Shown here piece after piece: positions 1 to 8,002 of a stretch of 45,852 nt of DNA. Source of the DNA: Ramlibacter sp. (GTDB taxonomy: Bacteria > Pseudomonadota > Gammaproteobacteria > Burkholderiales > Burkholderiaceae_C); the NCBI GenBank assembly GCA_030695945.1, contig JAUYOG010000012.1, positions 1 to 45,852 on the forward strand, read 5' to 3'. The position numbers and the translations under genes were made by a program. A model generated the notes under the pieces. The model did not search any database and was not told the DNA's origin. It worked only from the letters and a program-made list of their open reading frames with translations. Every line of letters starts with the position of its first letter. Position 1 is the stretch's first letter.

Positions 1-266
1 GGGCGGGCTGCGGCGCGATGGCTACGGCGTTCGGTGTGGCTGCTTCGCAGCGACACCGAATTCCTTGCGCCGGGCGAGCCCGCGACCCGCGCGAAAGAAC
101 TCGCCTTCACTGCGTTGCGGCTCAGACAGCTTTCGCGAGCATGAGACGTACGCCCGGCTCGATCCGCTTGCTGCGCCCGCTCTCGTAGCCGGGCTGGGTC
201 GCGGCCTCACCCGCCGCAAGCGCCTGTGCTTGATTCGCGCCGCAGCCCGCCCACGCGCAGCTTTGC
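1..266 (+). repeat. Structured inverted-end repeat, copy 1a (left end cut by window)
   Basis: Non-coding. The right end (236-266) is a 31-nt arm whose last 17 nt are the exact reverse complement of window bases 1-17, so the left arm is cut by the window edge. If the left arm is also 31 nt the element is 280 nt, the same length as the copy at 18760-19039, with which it is highly similar throughout. It contains a hairpin near 30-59 (TTCGGTGT...ACACCGAA) and the family core around 121-151 (CTCAGACAG followed by TTTCGCGAGC). Short open frames here are not credible genes because their reading frames are not kept between copies. Confidence 0.8.
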
Positions 267-312
267 AGACGCAGAGTTGGCGCGCCACCGGTGGCGGGCC
301 ACTACCTCACCA

Positions 313-590
313 CAACGGCGCGCACGGCCGGGTCGCGGCGCGAATAAAGCCCAGGCGCCCGCGGTGGCCGGTCTTGCGGCCCAGCGTCGCTTGGAGTGCG
401 CCGCAAGACGCATATCGAGCGACGCGTACGTCATCTGGCTCGCAAAACCTGTTTGAACCGCAGCGCAGCGACGGTGAGTTGTTTTGCGCGGGGCCGCAAG
501 ACCGTCCAGCGCGGGGGATCCGTGAGCAGCGCGACGCGCTGCGACGGACGCCGTAGCCATCGCGCCGCGACCCGGCCGGGCGCGGCGTTG
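313..590 (-). repeat. Structured inverted-end repeat, copy 1b
   Basis: Non-coding element of 278 nt, 11 nt before the stop codon of the phosphorylase gene. The 31-nt arms 313-343 and 560-590 are inverted with 29 of 31 matches. A second nested pair lies at 369-382 (CGGTCTTGCGGCCC) and 491-504, a perfect 14 bp, with partial extension to 359-382/491-514. A competing 10-bp pairing exists between 371-380 and 400-409. The family core is on the minus strand (about 430-460), opposite to copy 1a, so 1a and 1b form a back-to-back pair. Possible roles, all inferred: bidirectional terminator, structured RNA or MITE-like element. Confidence 0.75.
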
Positions 591-600
591 CCGAGACAAC

Positions 601-2127
601 CTATCGCGCTTCCTCCATCACGTGCAGCGCTTCGGGCTGCGTCATGGCGTAGTCCAGCGCGTACGCGAGTTCGCCGGGCGTGGCCGCGTGCAGTGTGAAA
701 AGGGGCTGGCCGCGCTCGACGACAGCCCCCAGCTGAACGTGCAGGTCGATGCCGGCGCAAGCCGCCTTGGGCGCGCCGGCCAGCTTGGCGATGCGCGCGA
801 GGCGCCGGTTGTCGAAGGCGATCACGGTGCCGCTGCGCGGCGCGGTGACGGGCTGCTGGTGCGCGGCCACGGGCGGCTCGCGCATGCCGCCCTGCGCGGC
901 GCAGATCTCCTGGAACTTGGCCCAGGCGCGGCCGTCCTCGAGCACCGAGGCCGCGAGCGCGAGGCCGCCCTTGGCCGGCGCCGCCCCGCCGAATTCCAGC
1001 AACTCGGCGGCCAGGGCGAGCGCGCGCCGCGCGAGGTCCGCCGGCGCATCGGCCTCGCACCGCAGCACCGAGAGCACGTCGCGCGCTTCCAGTGCCGGCC
1101 CGATGCCGCGCCCGACCGGCGCGAGGCCATCGGTGCGCATGACGCGCACGCGCAGCCCCAACGCATCTCCCACCCGTTCGAGGTACTGCGCCAGTTGCGC
1201 GGCGTCGTTCGTGCTGCGCACCTTGGCCGTGAGGCCCACCGGCATGTCGATCAGGACATGGGTGGCCCCCGCGGCCACCTTCTTCGACAGCACGGACGCC
1301 ACCAGCTGGCCGGGGCTGTCGAGGTCGAGCGGGCGCTCCACGCGGATGAGGACGTCGTCCGCGGGACTGAGGCGCACCGCGCCCCCCCAGGCGATGCAGC
1401 CGCCGGTGCGTTCGACCACGCGCCGGATCTGCGCGACGTCCAGGTCCACGGGCGCCAGCGTCTCCATCGTATCGGCCGTGCCGGCCGGCGAGGTGATCGC
1501 ACGCGAGGATGTCTTGGGCATGAGCAGGCCGCACGCCGCCACGATGGGCACGAGGATCATGGTGGTGCGGTTGCCGGGAAGGCCGCCCACGCAGTGCTTG
1601 TCCATCACGACGGCTTCGCCCCACGCCATGCGTTCGCCGGCGTTGACCATCGAGCGGGTGAGCGCCACGGTCTCGCGCAGGTCGAGCCCATTGCCGGCGC
1701 ATGCGGTGATGAAAGCGGCGAGCTGCAGGTCGGAGTAGCGGCCCGCGACGACGTCGGCGATCACCGCGTCGAGCGCCGCCGCGTCCAGCCGCTTGCCATA
1801 GACCTTCGCACGCACGTGGCCAAGCGACTCCAGGGGCTTGGGGTGGCGCAGGTGCGCCTCGTCGCCCTCGACCGGCTGCAGCAGGCGCCAGGCGGCTTCG
1901 GAAAGGCCCGCTTCCTCGGGCGACAGGAAAGCGGCGCTCACGACGTTCAGCGTCGCGACGATGGTGCGGCCGTTGAGCGCCACTTCCACGCGCGACTGCG
2001 CCTCGAAGCCTTCGGAGTGGCACACCGGGCAGTCGCGATGCATGTACAGCACCGGCTCCTGGTAGGTGTCGATGCCCATGCGGCGCAGGCGCAGCCGGTT
2101 GGAGTGCGGTGGGGAAAGGGCGGGCAT
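601..2127 (-). CDS. Type 2 thymidine phosphorylase / AMP phosphorylase-like enzyme
   Basis: A 508-residue nucleoside or nucleotide phosphorylase of glycosyltransferase family 3. It has the family signature SSRAITSPAGTADTME at about 207-222 and a phosphate-binding loop KHCVGGLPGN at about 177-186. That loop resembles archaeal AMP phosphorylases more than Escherichia coli DeoA, so phosphorolysis of an NMP to base plus ribose-1,5-bisphosphate is possible; annotation pipelines usually call the bacterial members putative thymidine phosphorylase. An N-terminal CPVC (33-36) could bind metal. The ATG at 2127 has AGGA at 2140-2137. Upstream are a TAGAGT -10 (2153-2148) and an FNR-like box (2175-2188), giving a leader of only about 14 nt. 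The family is certain; the substrate is not. Confidence 0.9.
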   Translation of the reverse strand: MPALSPPHSNRLRLRRMGIDTYQEPVLYMHRDCPVCHSEGFEAQSRVEVALNGRTIVATLNVVSAAFLSPEEAGLSEAAWRLLQPVEGDEAHLRHPKPLESLGHVRAKVYGKRLDAAALDAVIADVVAGRYSDLQLAAFITACAGNGLDLRETVALTRSMVNAGERMAWGEAVVMDKHCVGGLPGNRTTMILVPIVAACGLLMPKTSSRAITSPAGTADTMETLAPVDLDVAQIRRVVERTGGCIAWGGAVRLSPADDVLIRVERPLDLDSPGQLVASVLSKKVAAGATHVLIDMPVGLTAKVRSTNDAAQLAQYLERVGDALGLRVRVMRTDGLAPVGRGIGPALEARDVLSVLRCEADAPADLARRALALAAELLEFGGAAPAKGGLALAASVLEDGRAWAKFQEICAAQGGMREPPVAAHQQPVTAPRSGTVIAFDNRRLARIAKLAGAPKAACAGIDLHVQLGAVVERGQPLFTLHAATPGELAYALDYAMTQPEALHVMEEAR

Positions 2128-2147
2128 GGTGGGCGGTCCTGCGTTTG

Positions 2148-2188
2148 ACTCTAGGACGCGAGTCGGGATTTTCGTTGATGCAGCGCAA
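2148..2188 (-). promoter_or_regulatory. FNR/ANR-like box plus -10 for the phosphorylase gene
   Basis: The box TTGATGCAGCGCAA (2175-2188; minus strand TTGCGCTGCATCAA) is followed after 21 nt by TAGAGT (minus strand 2153-2148), preceded by CC. The same CCTAGAGT hexamer context and the same 21-nt gap recur at 6223-6263 and 7575-7615. One half-site is imperfect (CGCAA instead of GTCAA). Confidence 0.6.
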
Positions 2189-2306
2189 GGCGTGCGGCGT
2201 CCGGCGCTGGCGTTGCAAATCGGTGCCTGCAAGCCGCCAAGTTTGTTCGGCATCAAGGTGCGATCGGCACGGACGGCCAGAATTTTGCTGGAACAAGGAG
2301 AAGCAT

Positions 2307-2756
2307 ATGACTCCGATGAAACCGGACTGGATCGTGGTCGCCAACGCCACGCGGGCCCGCATCCTGCAGCGGGAGCGTGGCGAGCCGATGACGGTCGTCA
2401 AGACATTCAGCCGCCCCGCGGGCCGCAGCAAGGTGAGCGACCTGGCGGGCGATCGCGCGGGCCACGGCAGCAGCGATCACAGCTGGGGCGGGTCGGCGTA
2501 CCCGCCGCGCATCGACGCCAAGCGCAAGGAGCATGAACGCTTCGCCACCGAGCTCGCCGCCCACCTGGAGCGCGCGGCGGAGCAGGGCACGTACCGCTCG
2601 CTCGCGGTCCTCGCATCGAGCCCCTTCCTGGGCGAGGTCAAGGCCGAGCTGGGGCCGGCCGCGGAGAAGCTGTTGACTGTGACCCACGACGTGGACCTGA
2701 CGGCCGTCGGCCCCGCCGAACTGGAAAAACGCATCCTGCGCGAACTCGCGCGCTGA
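2307..2756 (+). CDS. Host-attachment protein / baeRF-like protein
   Basis: A 149-residue soluble protein matching the family named 'protein required for attachment to host cells', which is related to bacterial-archaeal release-factor-like (baeRF) proteins. It opens with a WIVVANATRARIL strand, contains the typical linker DLAGDRAGHGSSDHSWGG (about 47-64), and ends with a conserved region around LAVLASSPFLGEVKAEL. The start is fixed by AAGGAG at 2295-2300, 6 nt upstream. It is divergent from the phosphorylase gene and ends 6 nt before the convergent ftsH stop. The family name is historical; association with ribosomes or stress is equally plausible. No signal peptide or membrane segment is seen. 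Confidence 0.85.
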   Translation: MTPMKPDWIVVANATRARILQRERGEPMTVVKTFSRPAGRSKVSDLAGDRAGHGSSDHSWGGSAYPPRIDAKRKEHERFATELAAHLERAAEQGTYRSLAVLASSPFLGEVKAELGPAAEKLLTVTHDVDLTAVGPAELEKRILRELAR

Positions 2757-2762
2757 ACGCGG

Positions 2763-4598
2763 TCAGGCGAGGGCTTCGGCCGGCGCAGGCGCCGGCGCCC
2801 ATTTGGCGAGCTGCGCCAGGTCGGCCTCGTCCAGCGTTTCGCGCGCCAGCAACCGGTTGCTGCCTTCCTCCAGCTGCGCCTTGCCGTCCTCCAGCAGCGA
2901 GGTGGCGCGGTCGAAGGCAGCGCCGACCAGCCGCCGCACGGCGTCGTCGATCTCGTGCGCGGTGGTCTCCGAGTACTGCCGAGGCTGCGCCGCAAGCGCC
3001 TCGGGCACCGGCAGCAGGCCGGCGGGCCGGTGTTCGTAGGCGACGTGGCCCAGCGCCTCGTCCATGCCGAAGCGCATCACCATGCTGCGGGCGATGTCGG
3101 TGGCGCGCGCCAGGTCGTCCTCGGCGCCGGTGGACACCTGCCCGACCAGCAAGGCCTCGGCCGCGCGGCCGCCGAGCAGCACCGCCATCTTGTCCTCCAG
3201 CTCCCGGCGCGTCATCAGGTACCGGTCCTCGGTCGGGCGCTGGATGGTGTAGCCCAGCGCACCGACCCCGCGCGGGATGATCGACACCTTGTGCACCTTG
3301 TCCATGCCGGGCAGGGCCAGCGCGACCAGCACATGGCCCATCTCGTGCACCGCGATCACCCGGCGCTCGGTGGGATTGAGGATGCGGTTGCGCTTTTCCA
3401 GGCCCGCGACGATGCGCTCGATGGCCCGCGTGAAGTCATCCAGCGCCACCTCGGCCGCGTCGCGCCGCGTCGCGAGCAGCGCCGCCTCGTTCACCAGGTT
3501 GGCGAGGTCCGCGCCCGAGAAGCCCGGCGTCAGCGCGGCGACCTGCCCGGGGTCGACGTCCGCCGCGAGCCTGAGGCGCTTCAGGTGCACGTTGAGGATC
3601 TGCACGCGGCCGCGGCGGTCGGGCCGCTCCAGCAGCACCTGCCGGTCGAAGCGGCCGGCGCGCAGCAGCGCCGGGTCGAGGATCTCGGGCCGGTTGGTCG
3701 CCGCCAGCAGCACCACCCCGGCCGTGGGGTCGAAGCCGTCGAGCTCGGCCAGCAGCTGGTTGAGCGTCTGTTCCTTCTCGTCCTGGCCGCCCACGCTGTA
3801 AGCACCTCGGGCGCGGCCCAGTGCGTCGATCTCGTCGATGAAGACGATGGCCGGCGCCCGCTGGCGCGCCTGCTCGAACAGGTCGCGCACGCGCGCCGCG
3901 CCCACGCCGACGAACATCTCGACGAATTCCGAGCCGTTGATGGAGAAGAACGGCACGCCCGCCTGGCCGGCGACGGCCCGGGCCAGCAGCGTCTTGCCGG
4001 TGCCCGGCGGGCCGACCAGCAGGATGCCCTTGGGCATGCGCGCGCCCAGGCGGCTGTGGCCCTTGGGGTCCTTCAGGAAAGCCACGACTTCCTCCAGCTC
4101 GGCCTTGGCCTCGTCCACGCCCGCCACGTCGTCGAAGGTGACCTTGACGCCGGTCTCCACGAAGATCCTGGCGCGGCTGCGGCCCATCGACAGCAGGCCG
4201 CCGAGCCCGCCCTTGCCGCCCGCGCCGCGCAGCGCGCCCATCCAGATCGCCGCGATCAGCAGGAACGGCAGCCACGAGAGCATCTGCATCCAGAAGCCCG
4301 TCTGGATGACGCCCGTGAACTTCACGCCAAGCTCGTTCAGCTCGCGCGCGAAACCGGGCTCGACGCGGGTGGCGACGAAGTGCTTGCGCCCGTCCGGCAG
4401 TGCGCTGACGAGGTCGCCCTCGACCCGGTCGCCATAGACGCGCAGCTCACTCACGTTCCCGGCCTTGAGCTCGCGCATGAAGTCGCTGTAGGGCACGACG
4501 GCGACCGGCGGGATGTATTGCACCCAGGCGAGGAACAGCATCAGCGCCAGCGCGCCGACCGTCACCCAGGTTCCCTTGCGACCCGTGAGCATTCCCAT
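2763..4598 (-). CDS. ftsH: ATP-dependent zinc metalloprotease FtsH (accessory copy)
   Basis: A 611-residue membrane AAA+ protease that degrades misfolded membrane and cytosolic proteins. Transmembrane segments lie at about 11-27 and 105-123 around a short periplasmic domain. The AAA module has Walker A GPPGTGKT (196-203), Walker B FIDEID (253-258) and the second region of homology near 300-320. The zinc site is HEMGH (418-422) instead of the usual HEAGH; HExxH is intact and the third-ligand region TGAEDDL is present. Its neighbours are survival genes and not the usual rlmE-ftsH-folP group, so this is probably an accessory copy. The predicted transcription start from the FNR-like promoter at 4604-4644 falls on or next to the ATG, and no Shine-Dalgarno sequence is visible, which suggests a leaderless mRNA. 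A second ATG lies 6 nt inside. Confidence 0.95.
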   Translation of the reverse strand: MGMLTGRKGTWVTVGALALMLFLAWVQYIPPVAVVPYSDFMRELKAGNVSELRVYGDRVEGDLVSALPDGRKHFVATRVEPGFARELNELGVKFTGVIQTGFWMQMLSWLPFLLIAAIWMGALRGAGGKGGLGGLLSMGRSRARIFVETGVKVTFDDVAGVDEAKAELEEVVAFLKDPKGHSRLGARMPKGILLVGPPGTGKTLLARAVAGQAGVPFFSINGSEFVEMFVGVGAARVRDLFEQARQRAPAIVFIDEIDALGRARGAYSVGGQDEKEQTLNQLLAELDGFDPTAGVVLLAATNRPEILDPALLRAGRFDRQVLLERPDRRGRVQILNVHLKRLRLAADVDPGQVAALTPGFSGADLANLVNEAALLATRRDAAEVALDDFTRAIERIVAGLEKRNRILNPTERRVIAVHEMGHVLVALALPGMDKVHKVSIIPRGVGALGYTIQRPTEDRYLMTRRELEDKMAVLLGGRAAEALLVGQVSTGAEDDLARATDIARSMVMRFGMDEALGHVAYEHRPAGLLPVPEALAAQPRQYSETTAHEIDDAVRRLVGAAFDRATSLLEDGKAQLEEGSNRLLARETLDEADLAQLAKWAPAPAPAEALA

Positions 4599-4603
4599 GC
4601 CCC

Positions 4604-4644
4604 ATTGTTGGACGCGCCCCGATCCGGCCCTTGATGCCGGTCAA
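4604..4644 (-). promoter_or_regulatory. FNR/ANR-like box plus -10 for ftsH
   Basis: TTGATGCCGGTCAA (4631-4644) matches the FNR/DNR pattern TTGAT-N4-RTCAA at both half-sites. Reading leftward, AACAAT (4609-4604) lies 21 nt away and matches the -10 consensus at four of six positions. The implied transcription start is about 4597, next to the ftsH ATG at 4598. Confidence 0.6.
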
Positions 4645-4703
4645 CAACCGGGCCGCCATCGGTGCGGGCGAGGGAGCTTGAGGCAGCGCAAGTTCCATGG
4701 TGC

Positions 4704-4744
4704 TTGCGGCAGGTCAATGCCCCATCCGCACCGCGCATTACGGT
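4704..4744 (+). promoter_or_regulatory. FNR/ANR-like box plus -10 for the Deg-type protease
   Basis: TTGCGGCAGGTCAA (4704-4717) has one good half-site (GTCAA) and one weak one. TACGGT (4739-4744) lies 21 nt downstream, the spacing seen at the better promoters of this window. The predicted start near 4751 leaves an 18-nt leader that just holds the ribosome binding site. Confidence 0.45.
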
Positions 4745-4768
4745 TGAAGCAAACCCGGAGAGATTCAA

Positions 4769-6199
4769 GTGGCAAAGGCGACGAAGGCAGGGCAATGCGG
4801 CTGGGCAGCGCCGTGCGCGGTGGCCTGGCTCGCCGGCTTGGCATTGCTCACGCCCGGGACGGCGCCGGCGGCGCCGCCGGGGCCCGATCACTCCTGCCTC
4901 GAGCGCGCGGCAGGCGCCGCGACCGGGCCGGGATTCGTTGCGGCCGTCGCGCGGGTCGCACCGGCCGTCGTCAATGTCACCGTGATCCGGGAACGGGGCG
5001 AGCCTTTCGAAGAGCTGGACGGCATGGAGTTCTTCCTGTCCTCCGTGGCCGGGCTGCCGCTGCCGGGCAGCGCCGTGCCGGAACGCGCGGTCTCATCGGG
5101 GTTCATCATCGCCGCCGACGGCCAGGTCCTCACCAGCGCGCATGCCGTGCTGGGAGCGCAGGAAGCCTGGGTGCGCACCGCGGAGGGGGGCCGGTACCGG
5201 GCGCGCGTGCTGGGCATCGACCGCCGCACCGACGTCGCACTGTTGAAGGTCGACGCATCGGGGCTGCCCGTCGTCCCGCTCGCCGCCGGAACGCGGTTGT
5301 GCCCGGGCGAGTGGGTGGGCGCGATCGGCACGCCATTCGGCTTCGAGCACAGCGTCACGGCCGGTGTCGTCAGCGCCTATCCCCGGTATGTGCCGGGCAC
5401 CGGCGGGCTGCCGCTGATCCAGACGGACGCGGCCATCAACCCGGGCAGCTCCGGCGGGCCGCTTTTCAACGCGTCCGGCGTCGTCGTCGGCATGAACTCG
5501 ATGATCTTTTCCGCGCTGGGCGGCTCCGTGGGGCTGTCGTTCGCGCTGCCGATCGACCGGGTGATGCGCATCGCGGGCGCGCTGCGCGCGGGCGGCGCCG
5601 CGGCGCGGGCGTCGATTGGCCTGCGCACCCAGCTCGTCACGCCGGAACTGGCCAGCGCGTTCGGGCTGGACGGCGTGCGCGGCGCGCTGGTCGTGCGGGT
5701 GGACCCGGAAGGGCCTGCCGCCGCCGCGGGCGTGCGCGCCGGGGACATTGTCCTGGCCGTCAACGCCGGAGCGGCCGCCTCGCAGCCGGAGATCGAGGAG
5801 GCGATCGCATCGGCGGGCGCCGACGCGCCAATCGCGCTCGAGCTGTGGCGGCGCAGGGCGTCCAGGCGCGCCATCGTGGTGCTGGCGCGGCCCGAGGCGG
5901 TGCGCATGGGCCCCGCCCGGCCCCTCGCAGCCGAGGCGCGGCTCGGGCTCGAGCTGGCTTCGCGCCAGGCCACCGCCGGAATGCCGGCGGGCGTGTACGT
6001 CGAATCGGCGGCCGGCTCGGCACTGCTGGCCGGCATCGAAGCGGGCGACAGGATCACGGCCGTGAACGACATCGAGGTGGCCACCACGGCCGATTTCGAC
6101 ACCGCGCTCGACAGCGTGAAGGTGGGCAAAGTCATCGCCGTGCTCGTGTCGCGCGGCGCCGCCGCCGTCTACGTGCCCGTGGTGCGCCGCGCAAACTGA
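4769..6199 (+). CDS. Deg/HtrA-type periplasmic serine protease with two PDZ domains
   Basis: A 476-residue exported trypsin-like protease for envelope protein quality control. A signal peptide occupies about residues 1-34. The catalytic triad is readable as His125 (in TSAHAVL, where TxxHV is more common), Asp155 (RRTDVALLKV) and Ser228 (NPGSSGGPLF). A first PDZ domain spans roughly 280-380 and a second roughly 400-476. The start is GTG at 4769 with GGAGAG at 4756-4761. It is divergent from ftsH and shares a promoter region carrying two FNR-like boxes. Whether it behaves as DegP, DegQ or DegS cannot be told from sequence; two PDZ domains and no membrane anchor argue against DegS. Confidence 0.92.
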   Translation: MAKATKAGQCGWAAPCAVAWLAGLALLTPGTAPAAPPGPDHSCLERAAGAATGPGFVAAVARVAPAVVNVTVIRERGEPFEELDGMEFFLSSVAGLPLPGSAVPERAVSSGFIIAADGQVLTSAHAVLGAQEAWVRTAEGGRYRARVLGIDRRTDVALLKVDASGLPVVPLAAGTRLCPGEWVGAIGTPFGFEHSVTAGVVSAYPRYVPGTGGLPLIQTDAAINPGSSGGPLFNASGVVVGMNSMIFSALGGSVGLSFALPIDRVMRIAGALRAGGAAARASIGLRTQLVTPELASAFGLDGVRGALVVRVDPEGPAAAAGVRAGDIVLAVNAGAAASQPEIEEAIASAGADAPIALELWRRRASRRAIVVLARPEAVRMGPARPLAAEARLGLELASRQATAGMPAGVYVESAAGSALLAGIEAGDRITAVNDIEVATTADFDTALDSVKVGKVIAVLVSRGAAAVYVPVVRRAN

Positions 6200-6222
6200 G
6201 CCGGGTGCGCGCGGGCCGAAGT

Positions 6223-6263
6223 TTGACCTGCGTCAATGTATTCCGCGTGCGGGCGCCTAGAGT
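6223..6263 (+). promoter_or_regulatory. FNR/ANR-like box plus TAGAGT -10 for the CBS-flavodoxin pair
   Basis: TTGACCTGCGTCAA (6223-6236) is a full palindromic TTGA-N6-TCAA box. After 21 nt comes TAGAGT (6258-6263) in the context CCTAGAGT. The predicted start near 6270 puts the box centre at about -41, as in class II FNR promoters. Confidence 0.7.
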
Positions 6264-6269
6264 CAATAA

Positions 6270-6466
6270 GCCATCGCACCAAAGGCCAACGTCGCCGGTG
6301 CGGTTAGGGTGTGAAGCAGGACCGCGTGTCCCCTCGGTCCGTCTGCCGTGTTGTCACCCAACACGCTCGCACCCGTCAAGCGGGCGGCTCGCTGCAAGCG
6401 AACCCGAGGCGCGGTGGCCTCGTCATCCATGACGAGCGGCTGTGGCCACCCACCGGGGAGCCCTCC
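6270..6466 (+). other. Long structured 5' leader (predicted)
   Basis: About 197 nt separate the predicted transcription start from the CBS gene start. No convincing gene lies here. Several hairpins are visible, including CTCGTCAT/ATGACGAG (6419-6436, 8 bp with a 2-nt gap) and GTGTTG/CAACAC (6349-6365). Other genes of this regulon have leaders of 0-60 nt, so this one stands out. Confidence 0.35.
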
Positions 6467-6979
6467 ATGAACATTGCCGGCCTGTGCCAGCGCGTCATCG
6501 TCACCATCGGGGCGCAGGCCTCGATGCACGAGGCTGCCGTCCTGATGCGCGACGAACATGTCGGCTCCCTCGTCGTCACCGACACCGGGAACGCGTCCCG
6601 GGTGGTGGGCGTGCTCACCGACCGCGACCTCGCCATCGAATTCCTCGCGCGTGAAGCCGGCAATGAAGAGGACATCCGTGTCGGCGAGCTGGCCAGCGGC
6701 GCGCTGGTGGCGGTGCCGGGCACGGCGAGCATCCTCGAGGCCGTCGCGGCCATGGACGATTGCGGCGTGCGGCGCCTTCTGGTGACGGGCGACGAGGGCC
6801 GCATCGTGGGCATCGTCTCGGCCGAAGACCTGCTGGACACCATTGCCGCCGAACTCGACGGCCTGGCCCGCGCGCTGCGCAGCGGCATCGACCGCGAGAC
6901 CGCCGAGGTCGATGCGGACCGGCTGGCCGGATACCCGCCGATGTTCCTGCTGGACGCGCTCGTTGCGCCCTCGACGTAG
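6467..6979 (+). CDS. CBS-pair protein 1
   Basis: A 170-residue protein made almost entirely of two CBS motifs (about 1-60 and 68-125) plus a helical tail ending in LARALRSGIDRE. CBS pairs usually bind AMP, ADP, ATP or S-adenosylmethionine and act as energy sensors. The first CBS shows GVLTDRDLAIEF and the second GIVSAEDLLDTI, both standard. GGGGAG at 6455-6460 fixes the start. It is paralogous to the proteins at 8337 and 8887, sharing the LCxRxxV opening and the ALRxGI tail. It is first in a probable two-gene operon with the flavodoxin-like gene 58 nt downstream. No partner domain is fused, so the target is unknown. Confidence 0.88.
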   Translation: MNIAGLCQRVIVTIGAQASMHEAAVLMRDEHVGSLVVTDTGNASRVVGVLTDRDLAIEFLAREAGNEEDIRVGELASGALVAVPGTASILEAVAAMDDCGVRRLLVTGDEGRIVGIVSAEDLLDTIAAELDGLARALRSGIDRETAEVDADRLAGYPPMFLLDALVAPST

Positions 6980-7037
6980 GCTTGCCTGCGCCTGTGAGTC
7001 CGGAGCCGTTCGGAACAAGCATCCCAAGGAGCCCATC

Positions 7038-7556
7038 ATGGACAGCATTCTCGTCGTTTGTTATTCGCATACCGGCACGACGCGCCGGTTGGCCCAGCTG
7101 CTGTGCTCGCACCACGGCTGGCCGCTCGGCGAAGTCCTGGACGAGCGCCCGCGCGCCGGCGCGGGAGGCACGTGGCGCTGCTTCCTCGATTCGATGCTGA
7201 GGCGGCACCCGGAGGTGCGCTACCAGGGCCCCGACCCGGAGGACTTCCACACCGTCGTGCTGATGTCGCCGATCTGGGTCTATCGATTGGCCGGGCCCAT
7301 GCGCAGCTTCATCGCCTCGCGCCGCAATGCGCTGCGGCGCGTCGCCGTCATCTCGACCATGGGCTCGGCCGGCGCTTCCAACGCGCTGGCGGAGATCGCC
7401 CAGGTGCTCGGGCGCGCGCCGATCCTGGCCGACGCGTTCACCACGCGCGAGATCGCGGACGGGAGCGGCACCGCGCGGCTGATCGCTTTCGGCGACCGGC
7501 TGCTGCCGGGATCGGCGCAGCAGCAGCCGGAGTTGCGTGCCGCGGTTGCCATGTGA
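7038..7556 (+). CDS. Flavodoxin-like protein
   Basis: A 172-residue protein with a flavodoxin fold. The N-terminal strand and phosphate loop read ILVVCYSHTGTTRRLA (about 4-19), where SHTGTT is the FMN phosphate-binding loop. A second conserved stretch is VVLMSPIWVYRLAGPMRSF, resembling the flavodoxin/NAD(P)H:quinone oxidoreductase region that contacts the isoalloxazine ring. AAGGAG at 7026-7031 precedes the ATG. It is probably co-transcribed with the upstream CBS gene under the FNR-like promoter at 6223, so a low-oxygen electron-transfer role is a reasonable inference. The partner is unknown. Confidence 0.8.
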   Translation: MDSILVVCYSHTGTTRRLAQLLCSHHGWPLGEVLDERPRAGAGGTWRCFLDSMLRRHPEVRYQGPDPEDFHTVVLMSPIWVYRLAGPMRSFIASRRNALRRVAVISTMGSAGASNALAEIAQVLGRAPILADAFTTREIADGSGTARLIAFGDRLLPGSAQQQPELRAAVAM

Positions 7557-7574
7557 TTGCGCTCGTGTCATGGC

Positions 7575-7615
7575 TTGACATGGATCAGGGTAGGGTCTGT
7601 TCCGCCGCCTAGAGT
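7575..7615 (+). promoter_or_regulatory. FNR/ANR-like box plus TAGAGT -10 for the 7671-9774 operon
   Basis: TTGACATGGATCAG (7575-7588) differs from the palindrome only in its last base. TAGAGT (7610-7615), again within CCTAGAGT, lies 21 nt downstream. The predicted leader of the next gene is about 49 nt. Confidence 0.65.
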
Positions 7616-7648
7616 GAAGTGACGCGAGGGGCTTTCCCCAAGGTGGGC

Positions 7649-7662
7649 GCTCCTCGAGGAGC
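7649..7662 (+). promoter_or_regulatory. Palindrome overlapping the ribosome binding site
   Basis: GCTCCTCGAGGAGC is a perfect 14-nt palindrome whose right half contains the likely Shine-Dalgarno GAGGAG, 9 nt before the ATG at 7671. In mRNA it could partly hide the ribosome binding site. Function is not shown. Confidence 0.35.
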
Positions 7663-7670
7663 ACACGCAC

Positions 7671-8000
7671 ATGACCCGCAAAGCCCAGACCGACCCCCAA
7701 CCCGAAGGCAGGCCCGAACCGGTCTTCGCCCTCGAACCGGACAGCATCGAAGAGCCGGGGGAGATCCTGGAGCGCCCGGACGGCTATTACTGGCGGTCGC
7801 CCGAAGGTCCCGGCGAGTACGGACCCTTCGACAGTTTCGAAGCGGCGATGGCCGACCGCGATTCGATGGGCGACGATCCCCCGGAAGGCGTCGAGGCCCT
7901 GCATGAAGTCGAGCGCGACATCGGCATGAACGAGTGGATCGATGCCGAGACGGGCGAGCCCGCCGAAGGGCAGTCGCCACCCCATCTCGAGGAGGAATGA
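7671..8000 (+). CDS. Small acidic protein of unknown function
   Basis: A 109-residue, strongly acidic, hydrophilic protein that I do not recognise. It has few hydrophobic residues apart from a central aromatic stretch, DGYYWRSPEGPGEYGPFDSF (about 37-56), which looks like a compact folded unit between disordered acidic ends. No signal peptide or cysteine is seen. It is the first gene of an apparent operon (7671-9774) behind an FNR-like promoter. Its stop codon overlaps an upstream ATG of the next gene, so translational coupling to the ribosome hibernation-like factor is likely. Confidence 0.75.
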   Translation: MTRKAQTDPQPEGRPEPVFALEPDSIEEPGEILERPDGYYWRSPEGPGEYGPFDSFEAAMADRDSMGDDPPEGVEALHEVERDIGMNEWIDAETGEPAEGQSPPHLEEE

Positions 8001-8002
8001 CC

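Noticed and set aside
22..599. Several open frames of 76-163 codons in the first 600 bases
   Set aside because: They lie in the structured repeats 1a and 1b, their translations are low-complexity Arg/Ala-rich, frames are not preserved between copies, and they lack ribosome binding sites.
622..2148. A 508-codon open frame antisense to the phosphorylase gene
   Set aside because: A high-GC shadow frame: His/Arg/Gly-rich with no recognisable domain, whereas the opposite strand has a well-matched enzyme. The same applies to other long antisense frames (for example over ftsH, LonB, cobQ and btuB).
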